DNA of 64,000 bases. Source: Chionoecetes opilio. Taxonomy: Eukaryota > Arthropoda > Malacostraca > Decapoda > Majidae. The stretch spans positions 1 to 64,000 of the forward strand of contig JACEEZ010011002.1 of assembly GCA_016584305.1 (NCBI GenBank), written 5' to 3'. Under the pieces are notes generated by a model, which worked only from the letters and a program-made list of their open reading frames with translations, had not been told where the DNA came from and searched no databases. Below are positions 13,320 through 23,635 of this stretch, one piece after another. A program made the position numbers and the translations under genes. How positions within the stretch are numbered: position 1 is the first letter of the stretch; every line of letters begins with the position of its first letter.

Positions 13320-13705
13320 AACGGGTTTGGGAGTTGGTGGTTGGATGAAAACTAGGTGGGTGTTGGTGGTTGGGGAAAGGGGATGGTTAGTTAGTAGGTG
13401 GGGGAAGGGGGTGGGTGTTAGTGGGGGGAAGTGGGTGGGATGTGTAGGTGGAGGAAGTGGGAGTGGGTGTATGGTGGTGGGGGAAGGGGGTGGGTGTTGA
13501 TGGTGGGGGAAGTGGACGTGGGACTGTTGTGTGGATGGGGGAAGGGGCCAGGGTGGGTTTTGGTGGGGGGGAAGTGGGTGGATGTTGAGTGGTGGGGAAA
13601 GTGGGTGGATGGGTGGTTGGGGGAAGGGCGTGAGGAGGTGTTAGTGGTGGGGGAAGTAGGTGAGGTGTTGGCGAGACTGGGGGGGAAGGGGATGTGTGTG
13701 TGTCG
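13320..13705 (+). repeat. G-rich minisatellite, block 1
   Basis: Units are of the form gtgggtgttggtggtgggggaag with variable spacing. The strand is almost free of C and could form G-quadruplexes. Open frames on both strands (Gly/Val/Trp or Pro/Thr/His) are repeat artefacts. Confidence 0.85.
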
Positions 13706-14404
13706 TTAGGGTGTAACGCGTGTTTGTTGTTGTGTACGAAGCCTCTCGTACAGAAAGTCACGCCCTATCACATTGGAACCACGCTATCCTGTCAGAGCCT
13801 AGTGTCCCAAGACGTACACCATCTAGGTTCAGGAACAGGTAGGCGGCCTTTGTTAGGTTCGCGATAGCGTAAGGGCTTGCGACACAAAGAGCAGCAAGAC
13901 ACACAGATAACTTAGACAGATCATTTTAGTAGGACACGAAGGGACCAGCACGTACCGAGGGGGTGTGTGTAACGGCCATCCAAGGTGATTCTGATGTCCA
14001 ACGGGCGCGAAAGGATGGCCGATAGAGGAGATTGACCGTTGACGATGTAGAAGTCAGAGTGCTGAGATACAAGGGTAGATACAGAGGCACCAAAGCACAT
14101 GTCCAAGCGCTGTATTACACCTGAAGGTAGGTTCCACTTAGCGTAGGGTTCACACGCAGACAAAACCGTGACCAGGATTGTAGGAGCAGTTCAAATCCCA
14201 CACAACTCCCTGAAGCTCGTACAGGTCCCTGAGTACGGTCCCTGCATAGCGTAAGCATAGCATTCCGCTTGTCCCGTTCACAGTTGCCTCACTACTACTC
14301 AAAAGGAGAATGGTCGACATCGCTGTATTATGGAATATTAATATACATCGTAAGATAAGTAATTGGTTGTTATCTACGACCCAAGCACAAAAATGGTTTA
14401 CAAT
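13706..14404. other. Unique spacer between two G-rich blocks
   Basis: This is about 0.7 kb of non-repetitive DNA with balanced composition. An 80-codon frame on the minus strand (13921-14163) has no domain I recognise, and I see no splice sites that would rescue it as an exon. Confidence 0.35.
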
Positions 14405-15065
14405 GTGGTGGGGGGGGAAAGTGGTGGATGTTGGTGTTGAGAGGTCAAGTGGGTGAGTTGCGGTGATGAGGGAAGGGAAGGTGGGTCGTGATAGGTGGTA
14501 TTGCGGGGAAGTGGGTGGGTGTTGGTGGTGGGGAGCGGGAAAGGGGTGGGTGTGGTGGTGGGGAAATGGGTGGATGTTTTGGGGTGGGGAGAAATGGGTG
14601 AATGTTGGTGGTTGGGGAGGGGTGGAGGGGGTTAGTGGGAGGGGAAGTAGGTGGGTGTTGATGGGTGGGGGCAAGGGGATGGATTGTTAGTTGAGTGGGA
14701 GAGTAAAGGGGGTGGTACGGTGATGGTGGGGAGAAGTGGGGGATGTGGTGGTGGAGGAAGTGGGGGTGAGGTGTTGGTGGTAGGTCGGACAAGCCCCCGT
14801 GAAGGGGCATGGGTGTTCGGTGGTGGGGGAAGGGGGTGGTTTGATGGTGGGTGGGGGAAGGTGAGCGTCGGATGTTGAGTGATGGGGTAAGGGGCTGATG
14901 TTGGAGATGGGGGAAGAGGGATGGGTGTTGAGAAAGTGGAGATAGTGGGTAGGGAACGGTGGAGGATGTTAGCGGGATGTGGGTGGGGGAATGGGAGATT
15001 GGTGTATGGAATCGGGGATGTGGGTGGAACAGGGGTGGGTGTGTGGGATGTGGGTGGAGATGTTG
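14405..15065 (+). repeat. G-rich minisatellite, block 2
   Basis: The unit and composition match block 1 (tggtggtggggaaagggggtggg-like words). Unit length is erratic. The two blocks appear to be one array split by the 13.7-14.4 kb spacer. Confidence 0.85.
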
Positions 15066-16027
15066 GATGAAAAATGAAAGTTAGAGTGAAAATAGCAGAT
15101 TCATTGAAGGACTCACAGCATCCCTTCTACTCTCTCTCTCTACGGGAAAATCTTACGTGTGAGTCATTCAAGAATATTGTGGGCCTGTGAGAAGGGGATG
15201 AAATTTTTTATTCCCGCGCGTTTTACAAAGTCGTCGTTTTACGGAAATAATGGCGTGGAATGAATATTTTTTTTGTGGTTAGTGTTTGAAATGAGACATT
15301 GAAAATATTTTATGCAAAAAAAGAAAATGGGTTCTGGGCAATTACTTTAAGTTAGATAAATAATCTATCTTAATTAGTGTCCTTTCATCGAGCTACAACA
15401 AAAGGAATTCGGATGTAATTAATTGAGGAAAAGACATTTAATAGTTTTTTAAAGAACATATAAAAAAATTACTTTATTTACGAACAAAATATGATGTTTT
15501 TTTTGAGATGCCGATCATAACATCAGGTCTAATAGAATAGGGACCTCAAGCATCAATCGTTTGTTTCCCACCATTAAATGTTTCATCGCCCTCAGATTGA
15601 CTATCTACAATATAAACGTAGATTATGTATCGTTACTATCTGAACCAGACTGCGTTCAACGAAACACCCGTCGTATGGCGAGGAATGGGGTTGCCAAAAC
15701 CGCCAGTAATGACCAGGGCTTGAACGGTTTTAAGGGAAACGAAAACGGAAAATGAAACGAACGAAATTATGTCTCGGAAACAAAAAACGGGAAAAACGAA
15801 AACGTGTATCAATATTTACTGTTCCAGAGCAAAAACGCTATTTAAAACATCCCACTGTAACCCGGTTAATAACGGTTCCATGCAAACTTGGTCAATAATC
15901 TCATTTCACGTATCAGGAATGAACAACATCTCAACATTACACAGATGTTCAAGAAACTGACATAAAATATGTGAAATACTCCTTTGGTATCCAATCCATA
16001 CTAAACGGAATCCTTTTCAAATTTTAC
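15066..16027. other. No gene seen upstream of the FEN1-like gene
   Basis: AT-rich sequence with short frames and no domain. Upstream exons of the gene at 16028 may lie here, but I cannot identify them. Confidence 0.35.
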
Positions 16028-16654
16028 AGGTGGTACCAAAGGGTTCTTACTCAATCCTGGCGCAGTAACCCGCTACTATCTGACGGCAGAATACCGCAGC
16101 TCTTGCCTTCAGCAGCTCCGCAAGATGACCGATGTCTCCGATGGTGCTGCTACTCACCATGATCTGACACCCTCTCGCAGAAAGAAAGATGAGGAAGCTG
16201 TACAGGCTCTCGAAGACCTTCTGGAAGCCAATTGGACGAATCCGTTTCAAGAAGGAGAAACAGACCTCATCAATATCTCCACCGATGCTACTGCATCTCC
16301 GGACGTGTCATTTCATCTCCTGTCAGCCCAAAAGAAAGGCGAAGAAGCTCGTCAGAAGTTCCAGGAGAGTCGTTTGGAAATAGGAGAAAACTTTCATGAG
16401 AGACTTCCTAGGCTGAATCTCAAGACGTTTGACACTACCAAAAGTCGTAAAACGAAATCATCAAGTAAAGAGGTCATCCTGAAAAGTGACAACAAGTTAT
16501 TTCGTCATATGATACTTGTTGCTTCGTCGAGAAAACTTAGCATGAAGGAGGTTCTAAAACATCCTCTGGGTCCCATCTCCTGGTCCTTAGCCAACACAGA
16601 TGGGACACCAAAGAAAACGAACAAGGCATTACTGGCAAGAAAATAAGAGGCTAA

Positions 16655-17122
16655 AGCCCCTATCTCACATACACGATTTAAGAAATTGCGAACACGATTT
16701 AAGAAAAGTTGAAAAATCGTGTTGATTCGTGCTCGACCTTGTGGTTTATGCAAATTTCTTAACCAAACACGACCCTCATACGACCAAACACGACCCTCAT
16801 ACGACCCTCATACGACCTTCATACGACTGAACACGACACTCATACGACCGTCATAAGATATTCATACGATACAACACGATTTAACCTCATTTAACACGAT
16901 CCCAATACGACTGTCATACGACCAAACACGACTGTCATACGACTTAACACGAATCAACACGACCGCCATACGATTAAACACGAATCATTACAATGTCCAT
17001 ACGACTACAAAAATAAACACGATCTCCATACGACTGAGCAAGACCTTCATACGACATATTTTTTTTTATTTTGGTCACGTGGGTCATCTATCTATAATAA
17101 TATAAGCGAAAGTGTGTGTGTA

Positions 17123-17204
<82 letters not shown>

Positions 17205-17652
17205 ATAGGTTCCGCCCCCCTTGGCGCAATCCCATCATATGGCACAGTTTTGGAACCAGGTTGACCAGGGGAAGGTTTTAAGGCCATTTTGGGGATGATC
17301 CGATCACTTTTTTTTCAACACGACTGAACGCGACTGAACACGATCTTCATACGACTGAACACGATCTTCATACGATTGAACACGACTGTCATACGACCTT
17401 CATACGACCTTCATACGACTGAACACTACTTTTCAGCTCGGCTTCAATCGTGTTATAAATTTCTGCATTGCAAAAATTTATAACACGATTTAAGCCGAGC
17501 TGCGACGTCCATACGACCGCGTGCGACCGACCACGACTTAACACGAATGAACACGAATGAGTGCGCGACCTTCATACGTTCTAACATGATTTAAGGAAAA
17601 ACGTTAAATCGTGTTCATTCGTGTTCAGATTCGTGAATGTGAGATAGGGGCT
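16655..17652. mobile_element. PIF/Harbinger-like MITE with TAA target duplication
   Basis: The termini are AGCCCCTATCTCACAT and its complement, flanked by TAA at 16652-16654 and 17653-17655, which fits the TWA duplication of PIF/Harbinger elements. Most of the body is short variants of 'catacgac' and 'aacacgat', so it is essentially a satellite enclosed by inverted repeats. A hairpin with 'agctcggctt' arms lies at about 17435-17500. A GT-microsatellite repeat is embedded at about 17085-17310. No transposase is present. Confidence 0.85.
17085..17310 (+). repeat. Microsatellite-bearing dispersed repeat, copy 1
   Basis: The order is 'ctataataatataagcgaaagtg', a long GT run (to about 17202), 'ggttccgcc', 'atcccatcatatg', 'ggttgaccaggggaagg', 'gatgatccgatc' and a T-run. 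The same parts in the same order occur at 34342-34565 and, inverted, at 33845-34011. Confidence 0.85.
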
Positions 17653-18618
17653 TAAGGCAGCACCTGCTGAAGATATAGAAAGACCATCTGCCTGTATCAT
17701 TGACGGCATGAGTGTTGTACAAAAGCTGAAGGGTGACAAGCTCACCTTTGAAGAACTAGCAGACCATATGCTTGCCTCTGTACTAAGGATTGGCGTTGGG
17801 AGCGAACGCATTGATGTGGTCTTTGATGTGTATCAACAGCTGTCCATCAAGGGAGCCGAGAGGACCTCGAGAGGTGCGGAAACTGGGATACGCTTCACCA
17901 ATATTATTCCTGGTCACAAGATTCAGCAATGGAGACGTCTCTTGTCATGTGGTGCCAGTAAGACGAAACTGATCAGTTTCATTGCCAGCCAGTGGAAAAA
18001 GCCGAATATGAGAGAAAAACTGGGAGGAAAAACTCTGTATGTCACATGTGATAACCTTTGCTTCAGGCTCACACGGGACAATGTGATTGGAGAAGATGAA
18101 CTGAAAACATCCCAGGAAGAAGCAGACACCAGAGTCATCTTCCACGCCAAACATGCAGCTCCACTGGTATCTTCCATCATCATGGTAGCTGAGGATACTG
18201 ACATCCTTCTTCTCTGTCTGGCCTTCCACAAAGAAATTAACTGCAGCGTGTATGTGAAATGTGGTACAGCTACTCGAACCAGGTACATCAGCATCTCAAA
18301 AGTGTCAGCTGCCCTAGGACATGGCGTGTGTGCTTCTCTGCTCGGCTTACATTCATTCACAGGATGTGACACAGTCAGTGCTTTTAGTGGTCGCGGTAAG
18401 CTCGCTGCACTTAAACTGTTGATGACACATGATCACTTCAGAGATGTATTCGCAAAACTGGGAAAAGAATGGCAGCTCACTGATGAAATTCTTAAGGTCT
18501 TGGAAGAACTCACATGTCGTCTCTACGTAAGCCAGTCAGAAATCTGTGATGTGAATGAGATGCGATATGAACTGTTCCGTGTAAAAGATGGAAACGTAGA
18601 TTCTGGACAGTTGCCCCC

Positions 18619-19015
18619 CAATGAATTAGAACCATGTATAAATTAGCGTTAACTAAATAAATAACCTCATCAATCGGGAAAAATTACCCGATTTCATGAT
18701 GTTATTGATTTAGTTAACGCTAATTTATGCATGCTTCTAATTCATTTATCAGATAACGAAATATATCAATGAAAAGCTAATGAAATTCCGCTTCTATTGA
18801 TATTGTCCATGTAAAACGTTTTCGAGCAAAATATTAAATGGGAGCTGGAGTTGGTGCATATTAAGTTCATGCATATTTCTTGAGTCTCATAATGGCCTTT
18901 CTTTAGTGTGTTTTACGTTTTTTATTTGATAATATTATAGAACAAGCATTTCCGAAGATAACAGTATATCTTTTATACTGATAAACATATATTTGGTAGA
19001 GTAAAATTACCATAA
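18619..19015 (+). repeat. AT-rich dispersed repeat with a terminal hairpin, copy 1
   Basis: It starts at gaattagaacca and has an inverted repeat around 18636-18727 (arms 'aaattagcgttaacta' and its complement). It continues to 'gataaacatatatttggtag'. Related copies are at 55905-56165 (inverted), 56150-56510 and 56512-56820. It truncates the FEN1-like gene. Confidence 0.8.
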
Positions 19016-19554
19016 GCTGGCAAACACGGGCGGCAAGTGGAGTTTGTTGGTCCTCCAGCTCGCATTTCCCGCGCCTGTCGCAGCCACAACAAGGGCTGTG
19101 ACGTCACGTGCAAGACACCTATTGTATATGTAAATGTGTTGCCTTATTTAAGTCGTATAGTAATATAGTTCTTACGACATCTAAGGGTATGATTTTGTTG
19201 GATACTATGCACCATGAAATGTATGGCTTTATTACCATCTATAAAAATGTAGTCATGTATAGGCATTATTATTCATTAGGGTTAATAGCATATTCATTAC
19301 ATGGTTTGAGAATAACGTTCTAACCGGTTTTCATTTCGTTCTAACCGGTTCAGGAACGTTATGTTTGGAGGAGGAACGAAAAACGAAACGTAAAAATAAT
19401 ACTGTTTCTGATCGGAACGAACCGTTTGAGAAATTATTTCGTTTTCAAGCCCTGATAACTTACTATAGTGCTGTTGTTGTTGTCGAAGTGGTGGTGGTTG
19501 TGGTGATGGTAGCTGTGGTGTAGACATATGTGTGAGTGAATTGCTAGTTAGTAT
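19016..19554. other. No gene seen
   Basis: Contains a short direct duplication near 19313-19355 ('cgttctaaccggtt' twice). Otherwise there is no recognisable content. Confidence 0.4.
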
Positions 19555-19673
19555 GTATGCGCCGTGATATCACGTGCACACATGCTTCTCAATATGCAGA
19601 ATCGCAGATGTTGCGTTGATGCGGCGTGCTTTGCATGTTAGTAGTGTAACAGTGGTTTCAACACACCACTGTG

Positions 19674-19704
<31 letters not shown>

Positions 19705-19812
19705 CGTATTCCTTATTAAGTAAACTACTAACATGCAAAGCACGCCGCATCAACGCAACATATGCGATTCTGCATATTGAGAAGCATGTGTGTATATCAC
19801 AGCACGTAACGT
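19555..19812. repeat. Inverted repeat with about 85-bp arms around a CA run
   Basis: The arm 'cacatgcttctcaatatgcag ... gcatgttagtagt' at about 19575-19655 is repeated in reverse complement at about 19723-19795. The loop contains a (CA)n tract at 19681-19704. The 60-bp satellite starts immediately after the right arm. Confidence 0.85.
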
Positions 19813-19815
19813 AAG

Positions 19816-20346
19816 CTCCTCAGTCTCACTCTGTGCTCTAGTTACCCTCCACCACGCTAACCCTTGGAGCACGAACGTACGCTCCTCACTCTGTGCTCTA
19901 GTTACCCTCCACCACGCTAACCCTTGGAGCACGAATGTACGCTCCTCACTTTGTGCTCTAGTTACCCTCCACCACGCTAACCCTTGGAGCACGAATGTAC
20001 GCTCCTCACTCTGTGCTCTAGTTACCCTCCACCACGCTAACCCTTGGAGCACGAACGTACGCTCCTCACTTTGTGCTCTAGTTACCCTCCACCACGCTAA
20101 CCCTTGGAGCACGAATGTACGCTCCTCACTTTGTGCTCTAGTTACCCTCCACCACGCTAACCCTTGGAGCACGAATGTACGCTCCTCACTCTGTGCTCTA
20201 GTTACCCTCCACCACGCTAACCCTTGGAGCACGAACGTACGCTCCTCACTTTGTGCTCTAGTTACCCTCCACCACGCTAACCCTTGGAGCACGAATGTAC
20301 GCTCCTCACTTTGTGATCTAGTTACCCTCCACCACGCTAACCCTTG
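19816..20346 (+). repeat. 60-bp tandem satellite, about nine units, with 180-bp higher-order period
   Basis: Every unit contains 'gttaccctccaccacgctaa'. Two variable sites (aaC/aaT before gtac, and actC/actT before tgtg) cycle with a three-unit period from 19921 onward: (T,T), (T,C), (C,T), then again. The first unit has a 6-bp insertion and the last ends at a partial unit. Because 60 is a multiple of three, both strands show open 20-residue repeat peptides, which I treat as artefacts. There are no unique spacers, so it is not a CRISPR array. Confidence 0.95.
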
Positions 20347-20353
20347 TGACTAA

Positions 20354-21140
20354 TGGACTCTACCCATAACTACGTCACGGTTTGTTTACCTCGGTGCATT
20401 GTGGGGATAAGGCGGGGTCGCCGCGGGTGGACCTACGAAGGGAAAACTACGGCGATGGAAGAATTTCGAGTTATTTTGCGCGAAATTGATATTCCAGGTG
20501 CTATATTACTGTGCTCTGTTCTCGCTGACAACACAATAGAGAAGACCTGAGGTAATGGCTGATGTGCAGAGGCTTCTAAACCAAGAAAACAGTCATAACA
20601 GAGCCTCGTCAAAAGGTAAGCAACTGGTAGGTACGTAATGTGTCCCTACCACTTGCTTACTTCTCAATGAGACTCTGCTGTGACTGTTTTCCTGGTTTAG
20701 AAGCCTTCGCACATCAACCATCACCTCAGGTCTTCTCTATGTTGTCAGCGAGCACGGAAATATAGCACCTGGAATATCAATTTCGCCCAAAACAACGTGA
20801 ATTTTTTTCATCGTCGTAGTCTTCGCTTTGTAGGCTGTACATATTCATGGTTATGATAGTATTAAAATACCTTATTAATTGAGTTCCTTTTGTTGTCTTT
20901 CCTCATAATAAGTAGTGCTACATCATGGTTTAAGTGTTACTTGACGAGCCAATGAATACTCTTGAGTCTGTACCAACATCACCAACCTTTGCTTTGATTT
21001 ATCTTATTACTCCATCCATAAACAAGTTGCATAACCACGGTGACATTACCCATCCTTGCCTCATGGTACCTGCATGGTACTGTCGTCTACCGATATTTTT
21101 GTCCCTACACAAATCGGGAGAACTCGCCGACAGTAATGGT
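20354..21140 (+). mobile_element. Foldback element with captured SAP/YqaJ-type exon, copy 1
   Basis: The left half (20354-20640) is repeated in inverted, diverged form in about 20640-20810, making a near-palindrome. Beyond the fold, 20810-21140 is shared with copy 3 (42160-42650, inverted). The left half carries a 65-codon frame starting near 20353 (MEEFRVILREIDIPGAILL and so on). Its continuation in a shifted frame reads R-stop-WLMCRGF-stop-T, like the SAP-type N-terminus of YqaJ/SWIM repeat proteins. The stops are shared by all copies, so the capture was already dead before amplification. Other copies: 37322-37627 plus 41902-42060, and 42130-43115. Confidence 0.7.
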
Positions 21141-21149
21141 TAGGTTGGT

Positions 21150-21620
21150 ATCCGGTCATTTCGCCCACATGCCATTTCGCCACACCATAGAGTCATTTCG
21201 CCCACAGGTCATTTCGCCCACACTATGGAGTCTATATAGGAGCTAGGAGGTTAAGTTATATTTGTTTAGTGTGTCGAGAACCCCCAACCCCCCGCTAGGA
21301 GGTTAGGTTAGATTTGTTTAGGTTAGGTTAGGGTAGGTTAGATTTGGGTAGGTTAGGTTAGATTTGGTTAGGTTAGGTTAGATTAGATTTGGTTAGGTTA
21401 GGATAGGTTAGATTTGGTTAGGTTAGGTTAGCTTAGGTTAGATTTGGTTAGGTTAGCATATCGGTGGGTCAAGCCCCTGCTAGGGTAGGTTAATTTTGGT
21501 TAGGTTAGGTTTATTTTGGTTAGGCAATTTTCGTCATTTCGCCCACAAGACATTTCGTCCACATGTAAGTCAATTCGCCCACATATAAGAGTCAATTCGC
21601 CCACTCTAAAGTCAATTCGC
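21150..21620 (+). repeat. Cluster of TCATTTCGCCCACA words
   Basis: Variants of 'tcatttcgcccaca' or 'tcaattcgcccaca' occur at about 21157, 21190, 21203, 21536, 21568, 21588 and 21609, either side of the TTAGG-like array. Spacing is irregular. Confidence 0.75.
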
Positions 21621-22128
21621 CCACACGATCCATGTCACGGAGTCATGTAACTATATCTTCCTCTGGCAGAAATGGAATGAACCACCAGTAACCTTGGGCG
21701 AAATGACGGTAAATTTCTAGTGTTTGCCCATACTCTCCCACTTCCCCCAAACAAGTTTGGGGACCTGTGGGAATGCGGGGTTTTCGGGTGGGGAACAAAT
21801 TATGCGTCGGAAACACGTAATTAAAGAGTTGTGTAGGGGGGGGTAAAATTTCCTAGATCTAGGGTAATTTCCTTATATCTAGAGAAAATTGCCTAACCAA
21901 AATAAACCTAACCTAACCAAAATTAACCTACCCTAGCAGGGGGCTTGACCCACCGATAACCTAACCTAACCAAATCTAACCTAACCTAACCAAATCTAAC
22001 CTATCCTAACCTAACCAAATCTAATCTAACCTAACCTAACCAAATCTAATAGGTTAGATAGGTTAGATTTAGTTAGGTTAGGTTAGCTTAGGTTAGATTT
22101 GGTTAGGTTAGGTTATCGGTGGGTCAAG
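21290..22128. repeat. TTAGG-like arrays arranged as an inverted repeat
   Basis: Plus-strand 'ggttaggttagatttggttagg' arrays at 21296-21470 are mirrored by 'aacctaacc' arrays at 21895-22050, then a plus array resumes to 22118. Both arms carry 'cggtgggtcaagccccctgct' or its complement. The unit is a diverged telomere-like word, not a clean (TTAGG)n run, so I read it as a dispersed element rather than a chromosome end. Confidence 0.8.
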
Positions 22129-22130
22129 CC

Positions 22131-22379
<249 letters not shown>

Positions 22380-22437
22380 TCTTCCGTGTGTATTCTTACT
22401 GTGTTATTCTGTTGCATCATTCTTCAAGGACGATAGT

Positions 22438-23199
22438 CAGGGGCGTATTTAGGATCTTGAAACATTATTGGCTGAGCCCAGCCAAGAGATCTTAAATTTT
22501 TACAGGATAATTTTCAATTTATTTATGAGTATAATGAATATAAGATGTGAGACACTGTGATCTACCAAACGGCTCCGGTAATTTGCTTAGGATAACTTTC
22601 GAAACATGAAATTAAAATAAAATGAAGACAATCTGAGTTGGGGTTCAACTTCGTTATTATTTTTATATTCATCAGTAGGAGTAAAACCCTAAGAAAAAGA
22701 GAGCTTTGGCGTGATGAAGATGTCATATAGATTGTATATTCCCAATGCTTTGTTCAGTACTGAAATCTGACCAACTTCGGTCTTATAACTACTTTTTATA
22801 TATTTTTACATCACAAAGGACTGGCCAAGGACACACAAAAAAAAATGCACTTCTGTTAACTGTGTGTCTTGTCCATCTGATATTCTCTTCTTCACCTCTC
22901 CAAAAGGTCTTTTGGTGTCTCCTCTGTCATGCACTCCTCATCTCCTCTGTTCTCTCCACCTCTCTCATGTCCTGCTCATAAAAAGGATGTCATCAGCATA
23001 CGCTAAGTAACATCTAACCAAATATCTTGTTTTTTACAATAATTTAATTTATGTTGGCCCCAGTCAGAGCTTATCTTATTTTTGTGAGAAAAAATATATA
23101 ATAATAAATAATAAATATAAAAAGGTATTTGAGATCCGGGGCTATTCATAAAACATTCGGGGCTACAGCCCCCAATGCCCAGGCCTAACTGCGCCCCTA
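22438..23199. mobile_element. hAT-like MITE with 8-bp duplication, carrying an RT scrap (copy 1)
   Basis: It is flanked by acgatagt at 22430-22437 and 23200-23207. The termini are caggggcgtatttag and the complement of taggggcgcagttag. The minus strand near 22950-23010 encodes AYADDILFMSR followed by a stop, a reverse-transcriptase YADD box. A second copy with its own 8-bp duplication is at 55055-56946. Confidence 0.85.
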
Positions 23200-23635
23200 A
23201 CGATAGTGATGATAAGATAAGATAAGATAACAAAGAGCAATGCCACAATTTTATCACTAATAACACAGATAATGAACATATGTTACGTAGAAGTTTTCAT
23301 CAGTATAAGCAGTGTTGTGCGTTATTTTACTAAATTAAGAGATATGAAACATGTATCCTATAGAGAGACAACCGAATCTTCAGAACTCTATTAAGTGTCG
23401 CAAGCTACAATACAAATAAATAAGAACATTAGAACATCAGAGCACAAGGAAGCTACAAGAGGCCGCGAGACCTACACGTGGTAGTTCCTGCAGTAAATTA
23501 CAATGAAATGTAATTATTGTAAACGTAAATGTCCTGGAAACAAAATGACATGACAGTAAATAACACTTTGCATCATCAAAAACAACTCACGTGCCAAACA
23601 AACTCCTAGTAAACGAAGAAAAACACTATAGTGCA
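23200..23635. other. Upstream region of the transporter gene
   Basis: It contains a GATAA run at 23213-23229. I identify no TATA box or 5' exon with confidence. Confidence 0.4.

Larger units (their letters stand above)
16028..18618 (+). pseudogene. FEN1/XPG-like PIN-nuclease-type gene, copy 1, broken
   Basis: The frame opens after a plausible acceptor (ttttacag near 16030) as GFLLNPGAVTRYYLTAEYRS, passes through the Met at 16125 and meets a TAA at 16644-16646. A MITE occupies 16655-17652. Removing it and one TAA duplication puts the downstream frame exactly in register (KAAPAEDIERPSACIIDG, then Met at 17708). The downstream part shows a FEN1/XPG-like order of acidic motifs: IIDG, VVFD (about residue 40 from that Met), SQEEADT (137-140), AEDTDILLL (162-165) and LLGLHSFTGCD followed by a glycine turn (219-230). 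The order and spacing match the metal-binding Asp/Glu positions of flap endonucleases. The gene ends at QLPP where a dispersed repeat begins at about 18619, so any C-terminal CXC region seen in copy 2 is lost. The fold assignment is inference from motifs. The premature stop, insertion and truncation make function unlikely. Confidence 0.65.

Noticed and set aside
13387..14810. Pro/Thr/His-rich minus-strand frames up to 174 codons
   Set aside because: Translation of the G-rich minisatellite.
19816..20346. CRISPR-like array
   Set aside because: The 60-bp units are contiguous with no unique spacers, and the setting is eukaryotic.
19750..20353. 180-187-codon frames of perfect 20-residue repeats on both strands
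   Set aside because: They are translations of the 60-bp satellite; openness on both strands follows from the unit length.
21290..22128. True telomere
   Set aside because: Units are interspersed with 'ggtttagat' variants, arranged head to head, and embedded in single-copy and TE sequence.
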